Notes: generated by a model from the letters alone, not told the origin. DNA of 34,003 nucleotides from Chitinophagaceae bacterium (GCA_947454715.1 CANGMZ010000026.1:1-34003); one strand, 5' to 3'; shown: positions 8,601 to 17,586, numbered from the stretch's first letter. Translations and numbers: made by a program.

Positions 8601-10854
8601 AACACCATTTACAGTTAATACCCCGCCTGCAGCTATTACAGGGCCTACAACTGCTTGCGTTGGTGTGCCAACAACATTGTCTTCTACACCTACCGGTGGA
8701 ACATGGACAATGACCCCATCTACTTTAGGTAGTATAGATCCTGTTACAGGAGTAGTTACTGGTAGTGCATCAGGTGCTGCTACTGTTACTTACACAATAG
8801 GTTCTACCGGTTGCTTCGTAACAAGGGCTATGACGGTATCGCCGTCACCAGGGGTTATCAGTGGTGCAACAAGCGTATGTCTGGGTCAATTCCTTACTCT
8901 TACAGACACACCTCCGGGTGGCGTATGGAGCAGTAGTAACCCAATCGCAGCTCCTGTTAATGCTATCGGTATTGTTTCCGGTGCTACATTAGGTACTACG
9001 ACTGTTACATATACTATTGGTGGTTGTAGCGCAACACACAGTGTTACTGTGACTTCTCCTCCCGGAGCGATCACTGGTTCTGTGCCAATGTGCCCTCATA
9101 ACTCAGTATTGTTGTCTGATACAAGTGCCGGTGGTACTTGGAGTAGTGCTTCGAGTGCTATTGCTATTGTTAACCCTGCTACCGGTTTGGTAACCGGCGT
9201 TAGCGGTGGTACTGTAAATATCACTTATTCACTTTCCGGTGCCGGATGTTATGTAACTGTTCCGGTATTAGTACATGCAGGTCCTGCGCCTATTACCGGT
9301 GCTACTACAGTTTGTGTAGGTCTGACAGCAAATGTGTTTAATGATTCTACAGGTGGAATATGGTCAAGCTCTGACACGACAATAGTAAAAGCTGGCGCAG
9401 CAACCGGTTTATTAACTGGTATGACGCCCGGAACTATTACTATAACTTATACTACGCCTGCTTATGGTTGTTCTGAAACATGGGGTGTTACTTCTTATCC
9501 TATCGTAGCCCCTAATGTTGTTATTTCGGTATCTCCTAACGATACAGTTTGTGCGGGAACTCCTGTAACATACACTGCTGTTGTAACAAATGGTGGTCCA
9601 ACGCCTGTTTATCAATGGACTGTTAACCATGTTCCGGTTAGCTCTTCTGCTTCTTTTACTTATATACCGCTTAATAATGACACAATTAAATGTGTTGTTG
9701 TCAGCAATGCAGTATGTGTAACCCCAACAAATGATACTGACCTTGTAAGAATGGAAGTTATCACACGCAGAACGCCGATTATGAATCTGACTACAGGTAT
9801 GGGGGACACAGTTTGTTTAGGTATGCCAATAACATTAAACCCTAACACATTGTGGGGTGGAACTGCACCTACTTACAGTTGGAAAATAAATGGAGTAAAT
9901 GTAGGCCCTGGTGCTACATTTACTTATGTACCTGCAAATGGCGATATTGCTACAGTCATAGTTCATGGCAACTATGTTTGTCCTAACGTAGATACTGCTA
10001 CAGATACATTAAGACTCACAGTAAGTCCTTATCTTACTCCATCTGTCAGCTTGATCGGCTCTGATACTGCCTGCGGAGGATATCCTGTAGTTTATTACGC
10101 AGCTCCTGTAAATGGTGGAACTGCTCCAACCTATCAGTGGATAAAGAATGGTGTAAACTTTTCAACAGGTCCTATGTTAGCGTATATGGCAAATACAGGT
10201 GATGTTATCAGTGTGGTTATGACAACGAATTTCCCTTGTGTAACTACAAATACAGTAACAAGTACACCACATACAGTAACAGTTGTACCGGTATTAATAC
10301 CAAACGTGACTGTTAGTGTAAGCCCTGGTTATATATTGGCTCCTGGTATGACGGCAACCTTTACAGGTGTGGCAACTAATATGGGAAGTAACCCAAGCTA
10401 TAAATGGAAGAAGAATGGCATCATTATTCCGGGTGCTACTTCATTAGTATATTCTACTAATATTTTGGCAACCGGTGATTCATTTACTATAATAGCTACC
10501 AACAATGACTTCTGTAATGGGGTTTCTGTATTTGCTTCTCAGGAAGTTGCAATAGGTGCTAATGTGGGTGTTGGTCAGGTGAATGCGCCTAACAGTGACA
10601 TTCATATTGCGCCAAATCCAACAAAGGGAACATTTACGATTAATGGTAATTTGGGAATAACAACTAATGAAGAGCTACAGGTAGAAATCACCAATATGCT
10701 TGGTCAGGTTGTTTATGTAAGCAAGTTTAATGCTAATACGGGTAGTATTGAGCAGGTAATTGCACTTAGCGATAATCTGTCGAATGGTATGTATATTCTT
10801 AATATTCACTCTGAGCATCTTGCAAAAACAATCCATTTCGAATTAGCGAGGTAA
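5665..10854 (+). CDS. Giant secreted multidomain protein (IPT/TIG, FG-GAP propeller, 10 Ig-like, 4 PKD/Ig-like, T9SS tail)
   Basis: A 1729-residue secreted protein. Order of parts: signal peptide (1 to about 33, ending AVA); IPT/TIG domain (about 35-108); seven FG-GAP/VCBS repeats with DxDGDGxxD calcium-loop motifs (about 148-530); ten Ig-like domains of about 75 residues (about 534-1282) with the pattern VCxG ... GGTW ... AG ... ISYT ... C; four larger PKD/Ig-like modules with a YQW/YSW/YKW core (about 1283-1632); and a T9SS type A sorting domain (about 1645-1729: APNPTKGTF, NMLGQVV, NGMYIL). It should cross the outer membrane by the Por system and be released or anchored, probably as an adhesin or matrix protein (inference). 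The next gene codes for a paralogue of the same plan. A strong terminator at 10875-10928 ends this gene. Almost no Lys or Arg is seen in the arrays, as usual for such stalks. Confidence 0.92.
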   Translation: MIKNYYPRVKSVFGVCALALSSSLMFGSKTAVAQPVISSVTPASAIPGATVTITGSGFSTTAANNVVYFGGVKVSPAAATATSFNVTLPAGALFAPVTVVNTGGTTYKTGITNKQFLPEFFNTCFVSGAFNFKPSVNFPLLSGAGAYLAVLGDMDGDGKLDLVVANNNQAAANSIYIYRNTNAAGSISAGSFAAPVFVTTSGNPSNIKLADLDADGRLDIIVGYIGGGGMLGIMRNISSGVGNIAFTNRNYIPGGKVSEIAIADYDGDGRPDIAATVTGNTTGADSVKIFKNAITAPPIPTATANFVGASFGTPQGYALPAYADPVSICAGDFDGDGKMDLAVANRALSGVINGSVSIFRNQSTGATDFTFGTHFEMSLATGMYGQQVITADLDADGKSDIIVTGTDYSTAGYLSVFRNQATSGSLSSGSFVSRADITPVGVSPVGLAAGDLDGDGKVDIAMTELISSTVNLYRNTSVSGTITLTSLASYATGVSPIGVSIGDVDGDTKPDVVVANRGTSPAFTNSSLSIFRNYPLPVVGPITGPALVCVPNTDTFRNSVAGGTWSVTNTALATINAANGAVFPVAAGTDTAVYTVICNNDTSIVMQAFTVNVFPTVANISGTGTALCSGYTLSLTDATSGGTWSSSNTAAATVSGGAVYGVAAGTATISYAVTNSCGTTTKTYGPITVSTSPQPITGTLSVCVGSNVTLSSTTTGGTWVSTTTANATITNGGVVHGVAAGTSVISYTISGGCYDTAIVTVTAGPVIAAISGATSVCEGSNITLSDATTGGTWRSSSLTNATVLSPGVIHGVAAGASTIYYKVTNSCGTDSVSYPITVNAMPGAITGIFSVCAGNTVSLFNTISGGTWASNSTGTATVTTSGGVGGVVGGTVMISYTLAGGCYDTAIMTVNDIPSMPTGGSSVCIGSTITLSDVTSGGTWSQTGGLVSVGATSGAVTGVTAGTTAITYTKTSTGCFNVLTPFTVNTPPAAITGPTTACVGVPTTLSSTPTGGTWTMTPSTLGSIDPVTGVVTGSASGAATVTYTIGSTGCFVTRAMTVSPSPGVISGATSVCLGQFLTLTDTPPGGVWSSSNPIAAPVNAIGIVSGATLGTTTVTYTIGGCSATHSVTVTSPPGAITGSVPMCPHNSVLLSDTSAGGTWSSASSAIAIVNPATGLVTGVSGGTVNITYSLSGAGCYVTVPVLVHAGPAPITGATTVCVGLTANVFNDSTGGIWSSSDTTIVKAGAATGLLTGMTPGTITITYTTPAYGCSETWGVTSYPIVAPNVVISVSPNDTVCAGTPVTYTAVVTNGGPTPVYQWTVNHVPVSSSASFTYIPLNNDTIKCVVVSNAVCVTPTNDTDLVRMEVITRRTPIMNLTTGMGDTVCLGMPITLNPNTLWGGTAPTYSWKINGVNVGPGATFTYVPANGDIATVIVHGNYVCPNVDTATDTLRLTVSPYLTPSVSLIGSDTACGGYPVVYYAAPVNGGTAPTYQWIKNGVNFSTGPMLAYMANTGDVISVVMTTNFPCVTTNTVTSTPHTVTVVPVLIPNVTVSVSPGYILAPGMTATFTGVATNMGSNPSYKWKKNGIIIPGATSLVYSTNILATGDSFTIIATNNDFCNGVSVFASQEVAIGANVGVGQVNAPNSDIHIAPNPTKGTFTINGNLGITTNEELQVEITNMLGQVVYVSKFNANTGSIEQVIALSDNLSNGMYILNIHSEHLAKTIHFELAR
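6112..7250 (+). repeat. Seven FG-GAP/VCBS repeats in the first giant protein
   Basis: Seven copies of a GD(x)DGDGxxDIxV motif (first Asp at residue 153, last at 503) spaced about 55-65 residues apart. Seven copies fit a closed seven-bladed integrin-type beta-propeller with calcium loops. Confidence 0.85.
7264..9510 (+). repeat. Array of ten Ig-like (Big_2-type) domains, about 225 bp each
   Basis: Ten protein-level tandem repeats share GGTW (or GGVW, GGIW) and a Cys pair. Copies 2-5 alternate between an SCGT type and a GGCYDTA type. The DNA copies are diverged, so this is an old expansion rather than recent slippage. Confidence 0.88.
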
Positions 10855-10874
10855 TCATCAAGTTTTAAAATATT

Positions 10875-10928
10875 CCGGCTTTAATACTCAGACTTGTAAA
10901 AGTTAGTGGTGTTAAAGCCGGTTTTTTT
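10875..10928 (+). terminator. Rho-independent terminator after the first giant gene
   Basis: CCGGCTTTAA at 10875-10884 pairs with TTAAAGCCGG at 10912-10921 (plus one T-G pair) around a 25-nt loop and is followed by a run of seven T. It lies about 20 nt past the stop codon and separates the two giant genes into distinct transcripts. Confidence 0.85.
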
Positions 10929-11076
10929 ATGTAATACTTTGATTTGAAAACTCGTGAGTAGTTTATAAATAGCTGATTATAAATTTGCATTTATATACTT
11001 TGTGTCAATGCCTAAATAGTCAAAAATTATATTTTCGATATATTTTCGTAACTTTAACGATTGAAAAACAGCATAT

Positions 11077-14000
11077 ATGGTTTTATTGATACCTCCCTAT
11101 TTTTATAAACTGCTTAGGAACATTACATTACTTCTGGTGATATGGTGTTTCTGTGGCGTAACTTTTGCACAATCTCCTGTAATAACTTCAGTAGTGCCTG
11201 CAATTGCAAAAGTGGGAGACACAATAATAATTACCGGGAATAATTTTGATGCGATAGCAAATAATAATAATGTTTTTTTTGGTGCTACCAGGGGAACCGT
11301 ATTGACAGCAAGTGTTTCACAGCTCTCAGTGATTGTAGATACAGGTGCAACTTATGGTCCGGTATCTGTTTTGAATACTACAACTAGTCACATTGGGTAT
11401 CAAAATGGCATGTTTATGCCTACGTTTGAGAGTTCGTATTTTATGTTAGATACGATTAATTTGAAGCCTAGAGTTGCGTTAGTAACTGGTGTGCCTGGAA
11501 GTTTACCATATATAACCGTAATAAGCGATTTTGATGGTGATGGTAAACCAGATCTTGTAGTTAATAATAGAGCCACATCCCCAACACCTGGTAGTATTGT
11601 AATATATAGAAATGTAAGCGTTCCCGGGAGAATTGATGGGTCATCATTTTCTTTACCACCGCTTACTATAACAGTAGGTAATCAAGTAACAAATGTAAAT
11701 GTCGCTGACTTTAATGGAGATGGAAAGCCAGATATTGTTGCAACGGAATTGGGTGTTGGGAAAATTGCCATATTTGAAAATACATCAGTATCTGGTGGGA
11801 TTTCATTTGCATCTGCTGTTGAGATTTCTACCATCCCTATGGGAATTGCCCCTTATGTGTTAGGGATTGCTGATTTTGATAAGGATGGAAAACCTGATAT
11901 AGCAGTAACTTGTAGGGACTCTAATAATGTTGTTGTTTTTCACAACGACTGTACATTAGCAACGATAGCTTTTTCGTTCGCCGGGGCATTTAGTACGGGT
12001 ACTTATCCGATTGGTATTTGTACCGGTGATTTAGATGGCGATGGTTGGTCTGATATTGGTGTTGCTGATGATTCGTCATACTCGTTTTCAATTCTTAAAA
12101 ATATATCCTCAACTGGCACTATTGCGTTCAATCCAAGGGTAGCAGTATCTTCAAGTGGCACTCCTTCTGATATACATTTTTCAGATATTGATGGTGATAA
12201 TAAACTTGATGTGCTCATTTCGAATACAAATAACAATACACTGGCACTTTATAAAAATAATTGTCTACCAGGTAACATTGATGCTTCATCATTTGGTACT
12301 GCAGTTGAGTTCACAACAATGAATGGTGCTGCCGGATTCTCAATAGGTGATATGAATGGAGATGGAAAGCCAGATGTTGTTGTGGGAGATGCAAGTAGCG
12401 GCGGTTATCTATCTATGTTTAGAAACACATCCGTTCCTGGAGCATTTTCCTCATCTACATTGTCACCAAAATCTGATTATCAAATTGCAGGTGCTTTATT
12501 TAGCACAACAATTGGTGATCTTGATGGGGATAGATATCCGGATATAATGGCTACAAACAATACTGGCAGTAGTATTTTTATTCTCAGAAATTACCCAATA
12601 CCTCCGCTTGATACAATAGTAGGTCCTAAGGCAATTTGTTTTTCAAGTCCGTCAATTACACTTAGTGATACAGCGCCGGGTGGCTTTTTTACAATCAGTA
12701 ATAGTACATTGGCGAGTGTTACCAGTGCCGGATTATTCACGCCTCATTTACCTGGGTTAGATACAGTTTATTATTCCAAGGTAGCTGGTGGTGACACCAA
12801 CACAGTTAGGCGGATAATCAGAATCGACTCTACGCCACGTGTGTCTTTTGTAAATGGTACTGCAGCAGTTTGTATAGGCAATACAATTACGCTTACAGAT
12901 TCAGTGAGTGGTGGTTTTTGGCATACAGTAAATGCGGCTATAGCAACGGTAGGTCTTACAGGCATGGTTACAGGTGTGTCTGCAGATACGGTGTCTATTG
13001 CCTATTCTTTTACAAATACCTGTGGAACTGATACTAAAGTCAAAAATATTGCTGTCAATACAACGCCGATAGTTGGTCCAATAACCGGAGCTACTTCTGT
13101 TTGTGGTCTTATATCAACCACATTAGTTGACACAACTGCGGGAGGTTCTTGGTCAACTGCTAATGCTTCAATTGCTACTGTGAACAACATTACAGGTTTT
13201 GTAACAGGAGTTACCTCGGGTGCTTCTACAACAATAACATATTCTAAAGCTAATTCCTGCGGAACAACAGTAATGTCAACACCTTTTACCGTGAATATTG
13301 CGCCTGTAGCAGGTACAATAACAGGAGGTAATAACGTTTGTCATGGTGCTTCACTAACACTGAGTAATGCAAGCCCCGGAGGTGTATGGAGTAGTAGTGA
13401 TACAACTGTTGCAACGGTTACAGGAGGTGTTGTTGCAGGTGTTACTTCCGGCAATGTTATAATAACATATACCGTAACCAATAGTTGTGGTTCCGCAAGC
13501 GATACACAAATGGTTTCGGTGAATCCGTTGCCAAGTGCGGGTACTATAATAGGACTAAACTCAGTATGTGCAGGTAGTAATATTACGTTAGGGTCTACTG
13601 TAATTGGTGGCACATGGTCAAGTGGCACTACAAGTGTGGCAACCGTTAATGCATCAGGAATGGTGCACGGTATTGCTGCAGGAAATACCATAATAACGTA
13701 CACAAACACGAATGGCTGCGGTACAGCAATAGATACACAAATGGTTGCTGTTAATCCACTGCCGGTTGCAGGTACAATTGTTGGTACTGCAAGCGTATGT
13801 GTTGGACAAGTAATAACACTTACTGATACAATAACCGGGGGTGTTTGGATTAGTAGCAATACTGCTAAAGCAACAGTTAGTGGTGGCATTGTTCATGGGG
13901 TTGCTTCCGGAAGTACTATTATATCTTACACAGTAAGTAATGGTTGCGGCAGCGTGAACGCAACGCAGTCTGTGATTATTAATCCGCTGCCGGTTTCCGG

Positions 14001-17000
14001 CGTTATATCAGGGCTAGCGTCTGATGTATGTGCAGGCAGTAATATAACATTGAGTACTACAGGAACTGGTGGCGTATGGAGTAGTAATGCAACAGGTGTG
14101 GCAACTGTTAGTGTTTCCGGTCTGGTACATGGAGTTGCTGCGGGCAATGCAATTATATCTTATGCTGTTACGAATGGTTGTGGAACAGCAACTGATACAC
14201 AGATGATTACCGTTAATCCACTGCCTACAGTTGCGATTGCTACCGGTGTAGCCAGTGTCTGTGTAGGGCAAGTGACAACACTGTCAGATACAACAACAGG
14301 AGGTGTATGGGGTAGTAGTAACAACAGTATTGCTACAGTGAGTGGTGGACTTGTTCATGGGGTTTTAGCAGGGACGGTAATTATCTCCTACACTATAACT
14401 ACAGGTAGTTGCGGTAGTGTCAGTGATACTATGCTGGTTACAGTAAATCCACAACCAAATGCGGGCGCTGTAACAGGTACAGCAATGGTTTGTACAGGTG
14501 CAGATATTACACTAGGTAATGCCGTAACAACAGGTGTATGGAACAGTAGTAATACATCTACTGCTACTGTTAATAGTGCCGGCTTAGTGCATGGTATTGC
14601 TACAGGTAGTACTATCATATCCTATAGTGTTACGAACGTTTGTGGAACGGCAATAGATACCCAATTAATTACAATAAATCTTTCGCCTAATGCCGGAGTA
14701 GTTACAGGTGTGGGCATTGTTTGTGCAGGGGCAATTATTACGTTGGCAGATACAGCAGCAGGTGGTACATGGAGCAGTAGTAATAATGCAACAGCCACAG
14801 TGTCGGGTGGTGTTGTTACGGGTGTTGCCGGAGGTAATGTTATTATATCGTATACCGTGTCTGATATTTGTGGTAGTGCTACTGATACAATGATGGTACA
14901 TGTGAATCCATTGCCTGTTGCGGGGAGTATAATTGGTCTTACAACTGTTTGCACAGGTTCTGCTATTACATTGGGTGCAACTGTAATTGGCGGAAATTGG
15001 TCTGCAACAAATGGTCTCGCTAATGTTGTGGGTGGAGTAGTAACGGGTGTAGCAACAGGTACTGATACCATTGTATATACTGTGAGCAATGGTTGCGGAA
15101 GTGCATCTGTTTCGCACGTGATAAATGTTCAGTTAACGCCAGTTGCAGGAATAATTACAGGAGTAGATTCTGTTTGTACAGGAGCTGTAGTTACATTGAC
15201 AGATACGGTAACCGGTGGGACTTGGAGTGTGGCTAATGCGCATGCAACGGTAATAGGCGGTGTTGTTACCGGAGCGAGTGCAGGAATAGACACAATTAAG
15301 TATACAGTAGCCAATAGTTGCGGAACCGTAATCGCGAGTCATGCAATAATAGTTAACACTTTGCCTGATGCAGGTATAATCAATGGTTTTAATAGTGTGT
15401 GTGCCGGTACAGACATTACACTTACAGATGCAGTAACCGGTGGTATTTGGAGTGCCTCAAATGGAAGTGCTTCTGTAGTTGGTGGTGTAGTCTCAGGTAT
15501 TGTGAGTGGTACAGATACTATATTATATACAGTTACTAATACTTGTGGTGCTACAGCTGCAATCAAACATATACTCGTAAATAACTCCACTTTTGTAGAT
15601 TCTATATCTGGTGATTCAAGTGTTTGTCAGGCGCAAAGTATCACACTTGCTGATGCTGTAACCGGTGGTGTGTGGATTAGTGACAACATAGCTGTTGCTA
15701 CAATTGATACCAACGGTATAGTTACAGGTATAACAGGTGGTACAGCTAATATTTCTTATAGTGTAACGACAGTGTGTGGAACGGCAACTGCTACCCAACA
15801 AATAATTGTAAATCCATTACCGGTTGCGGGATCCATTACCGGTGCTACGAGTCTTTGCGTAGGTGCCTCAACGACATTGACTGATAGTGCCTCCGGAGGG
15901 GTGTGGTTAACTACAGGTATATCAACAAGCGTTGTATCTGGTGTTGTGACTGCAAATGCTCCGGGTACAGATACCATAAGCTATATAGTTACCAATGGAT
16001 GCGGTAATGATACTGTATTCAAATATATAACCGTTGCGCCATTGCCTGATACAGGCATAATCACAGGCCCACTAACAGTGTGTGCCGGAACCTCTGTTGC
16101 ACTTAATGATACTGCTATTGGTGGTGTTTGGAGTAGTAGTAATTCTTCTGTTGCTACTGTTAATGCCGCAGGTGTTGTTTTGGGGCTAAGTGCAGGAAAT
16201 ACTGTAATTAGTTATTTGGTAACAACAAGTTGCAGTAGTGCCGCAGCACATAAGTTGGTAACAGTCTACCCAAAACCAACATTAACCAGTTCATCTACAC
16301 CTACTCCTGTTTGTGATAGTATGCTTTTTTCTTATCTGCCTGCTTCGGGTGCATCAGGAGCATCATTTGTATGGACTCGTAATGCAGTAGCAGGTATTAA
16401 CAATCCAACATTGTCCGGCGTTGATAATGTTGCAGAGTATCTTGACAATACTACAGCCTCATCAATTAATGTAGTTTATAATTTCACGGTTACGGCCAAT
16501 GGTTGTGTTGACACATCAAAAGTTACGGTAAGGGTAAAGCCAGTTCCTCAACTGAGTAGTGTATTGTCTGAGTCTTTATGTGGTGGTGTGGTTTTTGATT
16601 ATTTCCCATTAAGTGCTACGACAGGTACTGCGTATACGTGGTCTCGTTCAGCGGTATCGGGTATTCTTCCTGCTACTTCTTCAGGGACGGGTTATATACA
16701 TGATAGTCTGATCAATAGCACAGGTAGTAATATTGGTGTTGTCTACAATATTAATTTATCAGCGGAGGATTGTAACGCTACTGAGCAGTTAAATATTATG
16801 GTTAGCCCGGGAGCACATCAACCTCATATCACAACCGCAGGCCCGTCATGGGTATGTGCCAATACATTGTACCAAAACTTTGGAACTGCAGCATTGCCTT
16901 ATACCGGAGAGCATTACACATGGTCTGCAGATGGCGCATCAATATGGGCTACAGGTGCAGGTGCACAAAACTGTTTAGTTAATTTTAATGCGCCGGTTAT

Positions 17001-17586
17001 GGCTTGGGTTTATTTGACTGCAACGCTTGCCTCTACCGGATGTTCTTTAAGAGATTCATTTGCAGTGTCTGTAGCTGCAAATGTTGCGGAAATACCGAGT
17101 GTGATTTATTTTAATGGTGAATTTATTTGTCAGCAAAGCAATGATTATACTTATCAGTGGGGATATGATGATGCAGTAACACTTGATTCTACAATATTAA
17201 CAGGGGAGACTAATCAGAATTATGTCAATGCTGCACCGGATCTTATTGGTAAGCTATATTGGGTGATAACAACGCACTTAGGTTGCAAGGAGAAAACTTA
17301 TTACAATGGTCCTGTAGCTATTTATAATGTGGCAAACGATGTGGCAATGGTTGGGCATTTATCACCTAACCCTAATACAGGTAACTTTAATTTCTTATTG
17401 TCTTCCGGTATTATAGAGCCTGTAAATATTGTAGTGACTGATTTGTTGGGGCAAGTAGTTAAAACATTACATACTAATACGAATAAAGAAGAGTTGATAT
17501 CTCTTGATGTGGCTTCAGGTATATATTTATTTAGAGCAACTACTGCTCACAGCAGTTATGAAGAAAAGATTGTTGTTGCAAGATAA
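11077..17586 (+). CDS. Giant secreted multidomain protein (IPT/TIG, FG-GAP propeller, 16 Ig-like, PKD-like, T9SS tail)
   Basis: A 2169-residue paralogue of the preceding protein. Order of parts: signal peptide (1 to about 31, ending TFA); IPT/TIG domain (about 34-108); seven FG-GAP/VCBS repeats (about 149-505; DFDGDGKPD, DFNGDGKPD, DMNGDGKPD and others); sixteen Ig-like domains of about 75 residues (about 510-1730), the first degenerate (GGFF instead of GGxW and lacking the second Cys); PKD-like modules with FVWTR and YTWSR cores (about 1731-2080); and a T9SS sorting domain (about 2094-2169: SPNPNTGNF, DLLGQVV, SGIYLF, ending VVAR). Export by the Por system and a role in adhesion or biofilm are inferred. 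The gene has its own upstream gap of 222 bp and its own terminator. The ATG at 11077 gives a good signal peptide; the next in-frame ATG would lose it. Confidence 0.92.
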   Translation: MVLLIPPYFYKLLRNITLLLVIWCFCGVTFAQSPVITSVVPAIAKVGDTIIITGNNFDAIANNNNVFFGATRGTVLTASVSQLSVIVDTGATYGPVSVLNTTTSHIGYQNGMFMPTFESSYFMLDTINLKPRVALVTGVPGSLPYITVISDFDGDGKPDLVVNNRATSPTPGSIVIYRNVSVPGRIDGSSFSLPPLTITVGNQVTNVNVADFNGDGKPDIVATELGVGKIAIFENTSVSGGISFASAVEISTIPMGIAPYVLGIADFDKDGKPDIAVTCRDSNNVVVFHNDCTLATIAFSFAGAFSTGTYPIGICTGDLDGDGWSDIGVADDSSYSFSILKNISSTGTIAFNPRVAVSSSGTPSDIHFSDIDGDNKLDVLISNTNNNTLALYKNNCLPGNIDASSFGTAVEFTTMNGAAGFSIGDMNGDGKPDVVVGDASSGGYLSMFRNTSVPGAFSSSTLSPKSDYQIAGALFSTTIGDLDGDRYPDIMATNNTGSSIFILRNYPIPPLDTIVGPKAICFSSPSITLSDTAPGGFFTISNSTLASVTSAGLFTPHLPGLDTVYYSKVAGGDTNTVRRIIRIDSTPRVSFVNGTAAVCIGNTITLTDSVSGGFWHTVNAAIATVGLTGMVTGVSADTVSIAYSFTNTCGTDTKVKNIAVNTTPIVGPITGATSVCGLISTTLVDTTAGGSWSTANASIATVNNITGFVTGVTSGASTTITYSKANSCGTTVMSTPFTVNIAPVAGTITGGNNVCHGASLTLSNASPGGVWSSSDTTVATVTGGVVAGVTSGNVIITYTVTNSCGSASDTQMVSVNPLPSAGTIIGLNSVCAGSNITLGSTVIGGTWSSGTTSVATVNASGMVHGIAAGNTIITYTNTNGCGTAIDTQMVAVNPLPVAGTIVGTASVCVGQVITLTDTITGGVWISSNTAKATVSGGIVHGVASGSTIISYTVSNGCGSVNATQSVIINPLPVSGVISGLASDVCAGSNITLSTTGTGGVWSSNATGVATVSVSGLVHGVAAGNAIISYAVTNGCGTATDTQMITVNPLPTVAIATGVASVCVGQVTTLSDTTTGGVWGSSNNSIATVSGGLVHGVLAGTVIISYTITTGSCGSVSDTMLVTVNPQPNAGAVTGTAMVCTGADITLGNAVTTGVWNSSNTSTATVNSAGLVHGIATGSTIISYSVTNVCGTAIDTQLITINLSPNAGVVTGVGIVCAGAIITLADTAAGGTWSSSNNATATVSGGVVTGVAGGNVIISYTVSDICGSATDTMMVHVNPLPVAGSIIGLTTVCTGSAITLGATVIGGNWSATNGLANVVGGVVTGVATGTDTIVYTVSNGCGSASVSHVINVQLTPVAGIITGVDSVCTGAVVTLTDTVTGGTWSVANAHATVIGGVVTGASAGIDTIKYTVANSCGTVIASHAIIVNTLPDAGIINGFNSVCAGTDITLTDAVTGGIWSASNGSASVVGGVVSGIVSGTDTILYTVTNTCGATAAIKHILVNNSTFVDSISGDSSVCQAQSITLADAVTGGVWISDNIAVATIDTNGIVTGITGGTANISYSVTTVCGTATATQQIIVNPLPVAGSITGATSLCVGASTTLTDSASGGVWLTTGISTSVVSGVVTANAPGTDTISYIVTNGCGNDTVFKYITVAPLPDTGIITGPLTVCAGTSVALNDTAIGGVWSSSNSSVATVNAAGVVLGLSAGNTVISYLVTTSCSSAAAHKLVTVYPKPTLTSSSTPTPVCDSMLFSYLPASGASGASFVWTRNAVAGINNPTLSGVDNVAEYLDNTTASSINVVYNFTVTANGCVDTSKVTVRVKPVPQLSSVLSESLCGGVVFDYFPLSATTGTAYTWSRSAVSGILPATSSGTGYIHDSLINSTGSNIGVVYNINLSAEDCNATEQLNIMVSPGAHQPHITTAGPSWVCANTLYQNFGTAALPYTGEHYTWSADGASIWATGAGAQNCLVNFNAPVMAWVYLTATLASTGCSLRDSFAVSVAANVAEIPSVIYFNGEFICQQSNDYTYQWGYDDAVTLDSTILTGETNQNYVNAAPDLIGKLYWVITTHLGCKEKTYYNGPVAIYNVANDVAMVGHLSPNPNTGNFNFLLSSGIIEPVNIVVTDLLGQVVKTLHTNTNKEELISLDVASGIYLFRATTAHSSYEEKIVVAR
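11521..12590 (+). repeat. Seven FG-GAP/VCBS repeats in the second giant protein
   Basis: Seven DxDGDGxxD-type motifs (first at residue 151, last at 481), the same number and spacing as in the upstream paralogue, consistent with a seven-bladed propeller. Some loops are altered, for instance DFDKDGKPD and DLDGDRYPD. Confidence 0.85.
12604..16262 (+). repeat. Array of sixteen Ig-like (Big_2-type) domains, about 228 bp each
   Basis: Sixteen tandem protein-level repeats, most linked by VNPLPVAG-like joints. Copies 4-10 alternate strictly between two subtypes; copies 11-13 form a third subtype with a shorter loop and GTDTI or GIDTI. Long antisense open frames here are a side effect of the repeat composition. 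Confidence 0.88.

Noticed and set aside
13341-15977. Many long antisense open frames across the Ig arrays
   Set aside because: They recur with the 225-bp repeat period and are poor in normal protein features; they mirror the Thr/Val/Gly-rich sense repeats and have no start signals.
7264-16262. CRISPR-like or recent microsatellite repeat
   Set aside because: Repeats are 225-228 bp, protein-coding and diverged at the DNA level, with no short direct repeats and spacers.
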